Both the position numbers and the translations under genes were made by a program. The notes under the pieces were generated by a model. That model was not told where the DNA came from. It did not search any database and was given only the letters and a program-made list of their open reading frames with translations. This document shows, one piece after another, positions 55,172 through 63,072 of a DNA stretch of 64,000 bases (its first letter is position 1; every line of letters begins with the position of its first letter). Origin of the DNA: Palsa-504 sp963822765 (GTDB lineage: Bacteria; Actinomycetota; Actinomycetes; Streptosporangiales; Streptosporangiaceae); NCBI GenBank assembly GCA_963822765.1, contig CAWGJL010000038.1, positions 62,001 to 126,000 on the forward strand, read 5' to 3'.

Positions 55172-57705
55172 CGGGTGTTCTCGCCGGCCAGCCGCTCCTG
55201 CTCGGCCAGGTAGGTCTCCTCCGGGATCAGCAGCGCCACCGGGAGCCGCCAGGTCAGCTCGGCCAGCGGCGGGCGCAGCCCGGCGTGCCGGGTCCCGGTC
55301 AGCACGTCCCGCCAGTGCAGCCCGGGCAGCGGCAGGACGGTATCTCCCCAGCCGCCGCGCCGGCGCAGCCCGGCGGGCAGCCGGGTGACGACGGTGACCG
55401 CGTGCTCGCCGCGCAGGAACGCGACGGCGTGCCCGGCCGCCGGGCCTTCGCAGGCCAGCGGGGTGTAACCGCCGGCGAACCACGCGGGATGGTCCCGGCG
55501 CAGCTCCAGCGCGCGGCTGGTGAGCAGCATTTTCTCCGCATCGAGCCCCACCACCTCGTGGCCGGCCCGCAGCGCGGCCAGCAGCCGCCGGCGCCGCTGG
55601 AAGTCGACCGGCCGCCGGTTGTCCGGATCCACCAGCGACAGCCCGGTGAGCTCGCAGCCCTGGTAGACGTCGGGTACCCCCGGCATGGTGAGCTGGACGA
55701 GCTTGGCGCCGAGCGAGTTCACCCGCGCGTCCGGCGCGATGCGGGCCACGAACTCCGCGATCCCGGCCACCAGCTCCGGGTCGGCCAGCACGGCGTCGGC
55801 CAGGCCGAGCACCGCCGCCTCGTAGCCCGGGTCGCGCACGGTCCAGGAGGTCCGCGTCTTGGCCTCGTGCATGGCCTTCCCCAGGTACTCGCGCAGCCGC
55901 TCGCTGCCCAGCAGCCAGGCGCCGACCAGGGTCTGCCACATCAGGTACTCCAGGTCGGGATCCGGGGCCCGCTCGGTGGCCTGGGCCGCGGCCCCGTCGG
56001 TGAGCCAGCTGACCAGGCCGTGCCACTCGGCGACCTTGTGCGCCCAGTCTTCCGGCCACTCGGCCAGCACGGCCAGCCGGGCCCGCACGTCCTCCTGCCG
56101 CTTGGTGTCGTGTGTCGACAGCGTGGTCATGGTGGCCGGCCACAGGCTCGCGAGGCGTCCGGCGGCGGCGTGGAACTCGGCCGCGCTGACGCCGAAAATA
56201 CCTGGATCCCCGCCCACCTCGTTCAGGCTGGCCAGCCGCGGCCAGCGGTAGAAGGCGGTGTCCTCCACTCCCTTGGCCAGCACCGGCCCCGTGGTCTGGC
56301 CGAACCGGACGACCAGCTCGTCACGGGCGGCCTGCCTTACCTCGTCGCCCGCCGCGCCGCCCAGGCCCAGCACCCCCGCGCACACCGCGTCCAGCGCCAG
56401 GTGCAGCCGGGGCTCCAGGGTCTCGCGGGCCGCCGCCACAGCGGCGGACACGACGGCCACCGAGACCTCGGGCGGCGGCTCGCCCGGCCGCACGTAGGCC
56501 CGGTACACGCCGAACGCGGCCAGCAGCTCGACCAGCACGTCGTGCAGGTCGGCCTCGCCGAGCCCGGCCAGCGCCGGGAAGTCGGCCCGGGCGAACAACC
56601 GGGTCAGCCGGTACAGCTCGGCGCTGAACGTGGCGTCGGCGATGCCGCGCTTGGCGTCCCTGGCCACCTCGGCGAAGTCCGGCTTCCCGCCGGTCAGCCG
56701 GACGTAATCCGCGGTCAGCCGGGGCGCGCCGTCCGGGTCCACGAACAGCCCGTCGACCAGGGCCAGCGCGTCGTAGCCGGTGGTGCCCGCGCAGTCCCAG
56801 GCCGGCAGCTCCTCGCCGCGGGCCAGGATCTTCTCCACCACGACCCACATGCCGCCGGTCGCTGCGGCCAGCCGCCGCAGGTAGCCGGCCGGGTCGGCCA
56901 GCCCGTCCGGGTGGTCCACCCGCAGGCCGTCGATCAGGCCCTCGGCGGCCAGCCGCAGCGGCACCCGGTGGGTGGCCTCGAACACGTCGGGGTCCTCGGC
57001 CCGGACGGCGATGAGCGTGTCGATGTCGAAGAACCGGCGCCAGTTGAGCTGGGTGGCCGCGTCGTGCCAGTCGGCCAGCAGGAAGTGCTGCTCGGCGAGC
57101 AGCATGCCCAGCGGCAGATCGGCGACGCCGTCGCGCAGCGGCAGCACGTGGTCGAAGTAGCGCAGCACCGGCCCGCGGTGCTCGGCGTTCTCCGGGGTCT
57201 TGGGCGCGGTGTCGATGATGAGGTCGCCGAGGCACTTCTCCAGCGGCCCGGCCAGGATCGGCATGAGCAGCTTGCCGTCCTGCGCCGCCCAGTCGATGTC
57301 GAACCAGTGCGCGTACGGCGAGGCCTGACCCTGGTACAGCACCGACCACAGCTGCTTGTTGCGGGTCTCGGGCGTGGGCCGGGCCATGTGGTTGGGCACG
57401 ATGTCCACCACCACCCCGAGGTGATGGCGGTGGAACCGCTCCGCCATGGCCCGGAAGGCGTCCTCGCCGCCCAGGTCGGCCGAGACCCGCGAGTGGTCCA
57501 CCACGTCGTAGCCGTGCGGGGAGCCCGGGTTGGCCTGCAGGATCGGTGACAGGTAGACGTGCGTCACGCCCAGGTCGGCCAGGTAGCCGGCCAGTTCGCC
57601 CGCCTCGGCGAAACCGAACCCCGGCCGGAGCTGCAGCCGGTAGGTGGACAGCGGAGCCCAGGGCCGGCCCGGCCCCCCTGGGTCCCAGCCGGCCAGCTCA
57701 GCCAC
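55168..57705 (-). CDS. treY: Malto-oligosyltrehalose synthase TreY
   Basis: 845 residues, GTG 57705, overlapping the treX stop by eight bases. The family start STYRLQLRPGFGFAEAGELA, then GVTHVYLSPILQANPGSPHG, the catalytic Asp in GLRVDHPDGLADPAGY, Glu in MWVVVEKILARGEELP, and LSTHDTKRQEDVRARL. It isomerises the end of alpha-1,4-glucans to a trehalose unit. Middle gene of the trehalose operon. Confidence 0.95.
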   Translation of the reverse strand: MAELAGWDPGGPGRPWAPLSTYRLQLRPGFGFAEAGELAGYLADLGVTHVYLSPILQANPGSPHGYDVVDHSRVSADLGGEDAFRAMAERFHRHHLGVVVDIVPNHMARPTPETRNKQLWSVLYQGQASPYAHWFDIDWAAQDGKLLMPILAGPLEKCLGDLIIDTAPKTPENAEHRGPVLRYFDHVLPLRDGVADLPLGMLLAEQHFLLADWHDAATQLNWRRFFDIDTLIAVRAEDPDVFEATHRVPLRLAAEGLIDGLRVDHPDGLADPAGYLRRLAAATGGMWVVVEKILARGEELPAWDCAGTTGYDALALVDGLFVDPDGAPRLTADYVRLTGGKPDFAEVARDAKRGIADATFSAELYRLTRLFARADFPALAGLGEADLHDVLVELLAAFGVYRAYVRPGEPPPEVSVAVVSAAVAAARETLEPRLHLALDAVCAGVLGLGGAAGDEVRQAARDELVVRFGQTTGPVLAKGVEDTAFYRWPRLASLNEVGGDPGIFGVSAAEFHAAAGRLASLWPATMTTLSTHDTKRQEDVRARLAVLAEWPEDWAHKVAEWHGLVSWLTDGAAAQATERAPDPDLEYLMWQTLVGAWLLGSERLREYLGKAMHEAKTRTSWTVRDPGYEAAVLGLADAVLADPELVAGIAEFVARIAPDARVNSLGAKLVQLTMPGVPDVYQGCELTGLSLVDPDNRRPVDFQRRRRLLAALRAGHEVVGLDAEKMLLTSRALELRRDHPAWFAGGYTPLACEGPAAGHAVAFLRGEHAVTVVTRLPAGLRRRGGWGDTVLPLPGLHWRDVLTGTRHAGLRPPLAELTWRLPVALLIPEETYLAEQERLAGENTR

Positions 57706-59836
57706 GGGACAGCACCTGCAGAGAGTAGTTGATCACCGTGATCACGTCTCCTGGCTTGACGGCCGTGTCATGTTCAAAATCCGCCGTGGGCATCGCCGTG
57801 TCCAGCGCTTTGGCCCAGCGCTGGCCGTAGCGGCGCGGCGGGATGGTGAAGACCAGGTCCTGTTCGCTGGCGTTGAACAGCAGCAGGAAGGAGTCGTCGG
57901 CGACCCGCTCGCCGCGCCGGTCCGGCTCGCTGATGGCCCGGCCGTTGAGGAACACGGTGAGGGACTTGGCGAAGCCGGCGTCCCAGTCGTGGTCGGTCAT
58001 CTCTTCTCCGGCCAGCGTGAACCAGGCGATGTCGCCCAGCCGCTGCCGTCCGCCGCGGATGGCCTGGCCGCGGAAGAACCGCCGCCGCCGGAACACGGCG
58101 TGCTCGGCGCGCAGCCGGGTCAGCCTGCGCACGTAGTCAAGCAATTCGGTGTCCGACTCGGCGCGGACCGCCCAGTCGACCCAGGAGATCTCGTTGTCCT
58201 GGCAGTACGCGTTGTTGTTGCCCTGCTGGGTGCGCCCCATCTCATCGCCCGCGAGCAGCATCGGAACGCCCTGGGACAACAGCAGCGTGGTCAGGAAGTT
58301 GCGCTTCTGCCGGGCGCGCAGGGTCAGGATGGCCGGGTCATCGGAGGGGCCTTCGGCGCCGCAGTTCCAGGACCGGTTGTCGTCGCTGCCGTCCCGGTTG
58401 TCCTCGCCGTTGGCCTCGTTGTGCTTGTGGTCGTAGGAGACCAGGTCGGTCAGGGTGAAGCCGTCGTGCGCGGTGACGAAGTTGACCGAGGCCACCGGGC
58501 GCCTGCTGTCCTGCTGGTACAGGTCGCTGGACCCGGTGAGCCGGGAGGCGAACTCGGGCAGCGTGGCGGGCTGGCCGCGCCACAGGTCCCGGATGGTGTC
58601 CCGGTACTTGCCGTTCCATTCGCTCCACAGCGGGGGGAAGTTACCCACGTGGTAGCCGCCGTCACCCACGTCCCAGGGTTCGGCGATGAGCTTGACCTGG
58701 GAGACCACCGGGTCCTGCTGGACCAGGTCGAAGAACGCGGACAGCCGGTCGACCTCGTGGAACTGCCTGGCCAGGGCCGCGGCCAGGTCGAACCGGAACC
58801 CGTCCACGTGCATGTCGAGCACCCAGTAGCGCAGCGAGTCCATGATCATCTGCAGCACGTGCGGGTGCCGCATGAGCAGGCTGTTCCCGGTGCCGGTGGT
58901 GTCCATGTAGTAGCGCTTGTCGTCGTCCACGAGCCGGTAGTAGGCGGCGTTGTCGATGCCGCGGAAGGACAGCGTCGGCCCCAGGTGGTTGCCCTCGGCG
59001 GTGTGGTTGTACACCACGTCGAGGATCACCTCGATGCCGGCCTCGTGCAGGGCGCGGACCATCGTCTTGAATTCCTGCACCTGCTCGCCGCGCCGGCCGC
59101 TCGCGGCGTAGCCGTTGTGCGGGGCGAAGAACCCGATCGTGTTGTAGCCCCAGTAGTTGTGCAGGCCGCGGTCGTTCAGGTGGCTGTCGGTGACGTACTG
59201 GTGCACCGGCATCAGCTCGATCGCGGTGACACCCAGCCGGCGCAGGTGCGAGATGATCGCCGGGTGAGCCAGGCCCAGGTAGGTCCCGCGCTGCTCCTCG
59301 GGCACCACCGGGTGCAGTTTGGTCAGCCCGCGGACGTGCGCCTCGTAGATGACGGTCTCGTGGTACGGGGTCCGCGGCGGCCGGTCCAGGCCCCAGTCGA
59401 AGTACGGGCTGACCACCGCCGAGCGCGGGACGTAGGGCGCGGAGTCGGTGTTGTTGCGCCGGTCCGGATGCCCGAAGGGGTAGGAGAACACCGGCTGACC
59501 CCAGGTGACATGGCCGTCGATGGCCTTGGCGTACGGGTCAAGCAGCAGCTTGGCGGGATTGCAGCGCTGCCCGGCGGCCGGGTTGTAGGGCCCGTGCACC
59601 CGGTACCCGTAGCGCTGGCCGGGGCTGACGCCGGGCAGGTAGCCGTGCCAGACGAAGCCGTCCACCTCGCGCAGGTCGACCCGGCTCTCGGTTCCGTCGT
59701 CGTCGAACAGGCACAGCTCGACCCGCTGGGCCACCTCGGAGAACAGCCCGAAGTTGGTGCCGGCCCCGTCATAGGTGGCCCCCAGCGGATAGCTGTCGCC
59801 AGGCCATACGGCAGTCGCCGCCAAAGGTTTCCTCAT
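57698..59836 (-). CDS. treX: Glycogen debranching enzyme TreX/GlgX
   Basis: 712 residues from ATG 59836. The CBM48 part (SYPLGATYDGAGTNFGLFSE) is followed by GH13: EVILDVVYNHTAEGNHLGPT, VDGFRFDLAAALAR (nucleophile Asp), VKLIAEPWDVGDGGY (Glu) and VNFVTAHDGFTLTDLVSYDH (Asp). It removes branches from glycogen to feed TreY and TreZ. The ATG lies very close to GAGG, so an upstream start cannot be excluded. First gene of treX-treY-treZ. Confidence 0.95.
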   Translation of the reverse strand: MRKPLAATAVWPGDSYPLGATYDGAGTNFGLFSEVAQRVELCLFDDDGTESRVDLREVDGFVWHGYLPGVSPGQRYGYRVHGPYNPAAGQRCNPAKLLLDPYAKAIDGHVTWGQPVFSYPFGHPDRRNNTDSAPYVPRSAVVSPYFDWGLDRPPRTPYHETVIYEAHVRGLTKLHPVVPEEQRGTYLGLAHPAIISHLRRLGVTAIELMPVHQYVTDSHLNDRGLHNYWGYNTIGFFAPHNGYAASGRRGEQVQEFKTMVRALHEAGIEVILDVVYNHTAEGNHLGPTLSFRGIDNAAYYRLVDDDKRYYMDTTGTGNSLLMRHPHVLQMIMDSLRYWVLDMHVDGFRFDLAAALARQFHEVDRLSAFFDLVQQDPVVSQVKLIAEPWDVGDGGYHVGNFPPLWSEWNGKYRDTIRDLWRGQPATLPEFASRLTGSSDLYQQDSRRPVASVNFVTAHDGFTLTDLVSYDHKHNEANGEDNRDGSDDNRSWNCGAEGPSDDPAILTLRARQKRNFLTTLLLSQGVPMLLAGDEMGRTQQGNNNAYCQDNEISWVDWAVRAESDTELLDYVRRLTRLRAEHAVFRRRRFFRGQAIRGGRQRLGDIAWFTLAGEEMTDHDWDAGFAKSLTVFLNGRAISEPDRRGERVADDSFLLLFNASEQDLVFTIPPRRYGQRWAKALDTAMPTADFEHDTAVKPGDVITVINYSLQVLSRG

Positions 59837-60100
59837 TCCTCGTGCTGAACATGCGTTCCGGTCATCACCACTTTCCCATGACCGCCGCGAGCATGCGCGT
59901 TGGTCTGCGCCCCTCCGTTTTCTCCGCTGGGCGTCCGTTCTCATCAGCCCGTCTTGCGAGGACGTATAGCAGCGAGTTGACTGCGTTCTGTCACTACTTG
60001 GGTCAAGTTCCTGGTCATGACCCCGGTAGGCGCCCGCTCGCCGTAGTGCGGACGGATCCCACCTCGTGACCTCACGATCTCTTCCCCCCGGAGTGATGTG

Positions 60101-60340
60101 ATGAACCTATTGGAACGGCAATTCAGCGCCGCGCTTCCCGGTCCGCGCCCCAGCCCCCTCGAGCGCCTCCCGGGGCAGGCCGGACGAGCACGCAAGCCAC
60201 GGCATGGTACCGGTAAGGACGGTGCCGCAGAAAAAGGATCCACCGGTGCTCGGGTCGCCCCGCGGAGGCCGGGGGCCCGGCAAGTGCCGCTCCGGACTCC
60301 GGCCCGCCGAGCGGCTGGCCGGATCTCATTGCCTTCATGA
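60101..60340 (+). CDS. Possible small basic protein
   Basis: 79 residues from ATG 60101 with CGGAG upstream (MNLLERQFSAALPGPRPSPL). The rest is basic and proline/arginine-rich without a family. Its stop overlaps the next small ORF by ATGA, the kind of coupling seen in real operons. It could be a chance frame. Confidence 0.35.
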   Translation: MNLLERQFSAALPGPRPSPLERLPGQAGRARKPRHGTGKDGAAEKGSTGARVAPRRPGARQVPLRTPARRAAGRISLPS

Positions 60341-60471
60341 GCGTCCTGGCGACCGGGACGCTGCTCGTGCTCTTCGGCCACGTGGCCACCGGCGGACTGA
60401 CCACGGCGTGCCTCGCGCTTGGCGGCCTGTTCGCGGCCTGGTGGCGTCTGCGCAGGCCGCGCCGCCGGTAA
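60337..60471 (+). CDS. Possible small membrane protein (44 residues)
   Basis: 44 residues, ATG overlapping the preceding stop. One or two hydrophobic helices (MSVLATGTLLVLFGHVATGG and CLALGGLFAAWWRLRR) end in an Arg-rich tail, a sensible topology for a tiny membrane protein. No family recognised. Confidence 0.45.
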   Translation: MSVLATGTLLVLFGHVATGGLTTACLALGGLFAAWWRLRRPRRR

Positions 60472-61096
60472 TAAACGACGTTGAATCGTCGGTGCCCCAA
60501 CGACCTGCTGGATGCCCGCTGAATGCACAATTCAGAGCTGTTTACAAACGAGATCACGGTGCCGCCCGGTATGACAATTATCCGATGGCATATCGATACG
60601 GCCTACGCCCCGCGCCCGCCAAAGACATATCGGTCCTAGGAAGCCGGGATTACGCACGCCTTGGCCGAAAGCTTGCCTGTTTGGACGCGACTCATACCGG
60701 CGACACTAGGCGCGCTTTCCGCAGCCACCTGGGCGAGCGAGTCTGGCAGCTACCGGGCGGCTGTCCTGTTCATCACCGCGGCGCGCCTGGCACCCTCGGC
60801 ACCAACCCGCAGACCGCCGGACAGCTAGCACGGCCGATGTTACTCTTGGGTCTCAAGCATGCGGCAAGTTGGCATGGCCTGTTTTTTTTTGTCCACGGCC
60901 GTCTATTCTCGTCGCTCGCTTCACTAGTTCAACCACGCATCTTGCTGCCGTGATCTTCGGCGTGTTAGCTGCATCCTGGCGCCGCTGGCGATGGCTGATG
61001 GCATGATTCCGTCTGAACCCGCGGCGTCGGTTGGCTTTCGGGGGCAACTTGACGTGCGCTTGTACCTTCTTCACAAGATCCATATGGAGATACGCC
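60472..61096. other. Lower-GC region upstream of the RiPP genes
   Basis: About 625 bases without a convincing gene. It is AT-richer than the rest (ATGACAATTATCCGATGGCA near 60570) and contains a run of nine T at 60882-60890. It should include the promoter of the RiPP operon. Such a composition step is usual at the edge of acquired biosynthetic loci. Confidence 0.4.
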
Positions 61097-61267
61097 ATGA
61101 CTTCGCAGGAAAATAAGCTAATTACGACAATACCCGATTTGAGAGACTTTACGCTAGACCGGCTGGCGGAGCTTGGCGCCACCCCTCTCGCAAATTCTAT
61201 CGCTCTTTACCGGGAACGGCTAAAGGAAAATGGCATACCGCTAAGCTCCTTTAACGCGAGGATATAG
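61097..61267 (+). CDS. RiPP precursor peptide, FxSxx-COOH-like (cyclophane type)
   Basis: 56 residues from ATG 61097, with GGAGA seven bases upstream. The leader has IPDLRDFTLDRLAELGATPL and the helix ANSIALYRERLKENGIPL; the core ends SSFNARI directly at the stop. This matches short precursors that end in F-x-S-x-x and are crosslinked by FxsB radical SAM enzymes, except that serine is replaced by alanine (F-N-A-R-I). By analogy the enzyme would join the Phe52 ring to the beta-carbon of Ala54; Asn53 is a possible hydroxylation site. Both points are inferred. The gene is lower in GC than the genome. Confidence 0.8.
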   Translation: MTSQENKLITTIPDLRDFTLDRLAELGATPLANSIALYRERLKENGIPLSSFNARI

Positions 61268-61279
61268 GTAACCGGCCCG

Positions 61280-62752
61280 ATGATAAGGGTCGCCGCGATT
61301 GAGACCCATCGGCTGCCGGAGGGAGCTTTCGCCGCTCTCGCCGCAGGCGAGGCAGATCCGGCCGTCATCCGCCTGTTGCGAGAAGCACAGCAGAGCAAGA
61401 ACACCATGCTGCTGCACGCCTTGGCCGCAGCTGCCAGCGACGCCGATCCGGCCGATCCGGGAGTAGTTGCCTTTCAGGACGGCTACCGGCTTCTGGCCCG
61501 GATCCAGGTAGTTGAGCCCGCCACCTACGCATGGGTAATGGGCCTGCCTCACCTGGGCGGTTGGCTGCATGACGGCCTGATACGCCTCGACCAGAACGCG
61601 CCTCCTGACTTTGCCTACCTGGCCTGCACGGCGGCCTCCGGCGCGGTCCGCGCAGGTGTCTCGTTCGAACTCGACGTCCCGCTTCGCGACGGCCGCGTCC
61701 TACTCCCCGGCCTGGGCTGCCTGGAGGTAACCGAGCAGTCGGCGTGGGTACGGCTCCGGTGTGACGGTCAGAGGCTGATGGTCGGCGATCAGCTGAACGT
61801 GCCTACGCTCCACGCTCGGCCGGACTACGGGTCGGGCCCGCCGGTTCCGCACTGGCGACGATACGCCCGCCGTCCCGTCCTGGCCTGCGGCCTCGTCTGG
61901 GATGTGCTGCTGGCAACCGACGACGCTTACCTGGATCGTTACACCATTCCGATGTCGAGCGAGCTATCCGCCGATGAACTAGGCCGGTGGCGGCGGTGCA
62001 TCCAGGATGCCTGGGAAGTCCTGGTCCGCCAGCATCGCTGGGCCGCCGGGCCGATAGCCGACGGGGCCTCGGTCATCGTCCCGTTGACCCCGCAGTCGGA
62101 TACCGACCTGATCAGCGCGACAAGCCCGGCCGCGTTCGGCGCGGTCGCGACCTCCTGGCCGCCCGACCCGGTGACCATGGCGGAGACGCTCGTCCACGAA
62201 TTCCAGCACGTAAAACTATGCGGTCTGCTGGACATGGTGCCGCTGGCCTCCTCCGGCGGAGAGCTGGTCTACGCCCCATGGAGAAAGGATCCGAGACCCG
62301 CCGCCGGCCTCCTCCAAGGCATCTACGCTCACCTCGGCATCGTCCGTTTCTGGCAGGCGCAGCGACAAGCCGGAACCGACCCGGATGACATCCTCCGCGC
62401 ACATGTGCAGTTCGCCCGCTGGCGGTCGGCGCTCGCCATGGCCATCGATACCTTGATGCGGACCGGCTCCCTGACGGCTGAGGGCGTACGGTTCATCGGC
62501 CTGCTGCGGGCCCAGAGCCAGGCCTTGGCCGACGAGCCGGTTCCTGGCCAGGCCGACCAGATCGCCAGGGAAGTTGCCCTCGATCACCAGCTGACCTGGC
62601 AGATACGGCATCTGGCGACCGCAGCGGAAGCGGTAAGGAACTTTGCGGAGGCGTACCGCCGAGGTCGGCCTTTCCCGGACGAGGATTACCCCGAGGCGGG
62701 GATCCAGGAGGATGTCCGCAAGCTCGGCTCGAGCGTGCGGAGCGGCTCCTGA
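61280..62752 (+). CDS. HExxH-type peptide beta-hydroxylase (TIGR04267-like)
   Basis: 490 residues, starting 13 bases after the precursor. The metal site AETLVHEFQHVKLCGLLDM lies at residue 306 (HEFQH). The N-terminus FAALAAGEADPAVIRLLREA and SKNTMLLHALAAAA match the HExxH peptide-modification family annotated as alpha-ketoglutarate-type peptide beta-hydroxylases that accompany radical SAM cyclophane RiPPs. Despite HExxH it is not a protease in those pathways. Its likely substrate is the adjacent precursor. No frameshift interrupts it. Confidence 0.8.
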   Translation: MIRVAAIETHRLPEGAFAALAAGEADPAVIRLLREAQQSKNTMLLHALAAAASDADPADPGVVAFQDGYRLLARIQVVEPATYAWVMGLPHLGGWLHDGLIRLDQNAPPDFAYLACTAASGAVRAGVSFELDVPLRDGRVLLPGLGCLEVTEQSAWVRLRCDGQRLMVGDQLNVPTLHARPDYGSGPPVPHWRRYARRPVLACGLVWDVLLATDDAYLDRYTIPMSSELSADELGRWRRCIQDAWEVLVRQHRWAAGPIADGASVIVPLTPQSDTDLISATSPAAFGAVATSWPPDPVTMAETLVHEFQHVKLCGLLDMVPLASSGGELVYAPWRKDPRPAAGLLQGIYAHLGIVRFWQAQRQAGTDPDDILRAHVQFARWRSALAMAIDTLMRTGSLTAEGVRFIGLLRAQSQALADEPVPGQADQIAREVALDHQLTWQIRHLATAAEAVRNFAEAYRRGRPFPDEDYPEAGIQEDVRKLGSSVRSGS

Positions 62753-62755
62753 CCA

Positions 62756-63059
62756 TGAGTTACCTAGAGCCGGCCCGGTATCGCGAGCTGTGCGCAGCGG
62801 GAGTGCTCCCGCTTAGTGGGCCTGACCGCCAATTGCTCGGGCGGGACCTGAGGCTGCGGTGCGCGGTTACCGCGACCTGATCGCCGACTCTGCTGATCCG
62901 CAGCCTGATGCCTGGGTCGGTCTGGGCCTCGCGCTACACCAGATCCCGGCATCGCCGCTCCGGAACGCGTTCGCCACCCAGTTGCCGGTCATGTTTGACG
63001 TCCATGCTTGTCTCGGTACCGGCTGCGATCCAGTTGCCTTGGCGAGCTGGTTTAGATGA
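62756..63059 (+). pseudogene. Small TPR-like protein of the RiPP locus, frameshifted
   Basis: The ATG at 62756 follows the hydroxylase stop by three bases and reads MSYLEPARYRELCAAGVLPL. After a one-base shift near 62845 it continues EAAVRGYRDLIADSADPQPD, AWVGLGLALHQIPASPL and LPVMFDVHACLGTG to 63059. The pattern (A..Y..LIA..P..PDAW.GL..ALH) is a TPR-like unit often seen with HExxH peptide hydroxylases. It may be a separate partner or a detached end of the hydroxylase. About 100 residues when joined. Confidence 0.55.
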
Positions 63060-63072
63060 CCGGGACCCGCCC

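Noticed and set aside
55285..59848. Very long plus-strand frames (over 700 codons) opposite treY and treX
   Set aside because: High GC keeps the antisense frame open; sequence is Gln/Gly/Val/Arg-rich and lacks any domain, while the minus-strand genes are clear.
60882..60890. Run of nine T as a Rho-independent terminator
   Set aside because: No stable GC-rich stem immediately precedes it in either direction.
60204..60953. A 249-residue gene upstream of the RiPP precursor
   Set aside because: The frame overlaps the better small ORFs, has changing composition, no ribosome-binding site and no recognisable domain.
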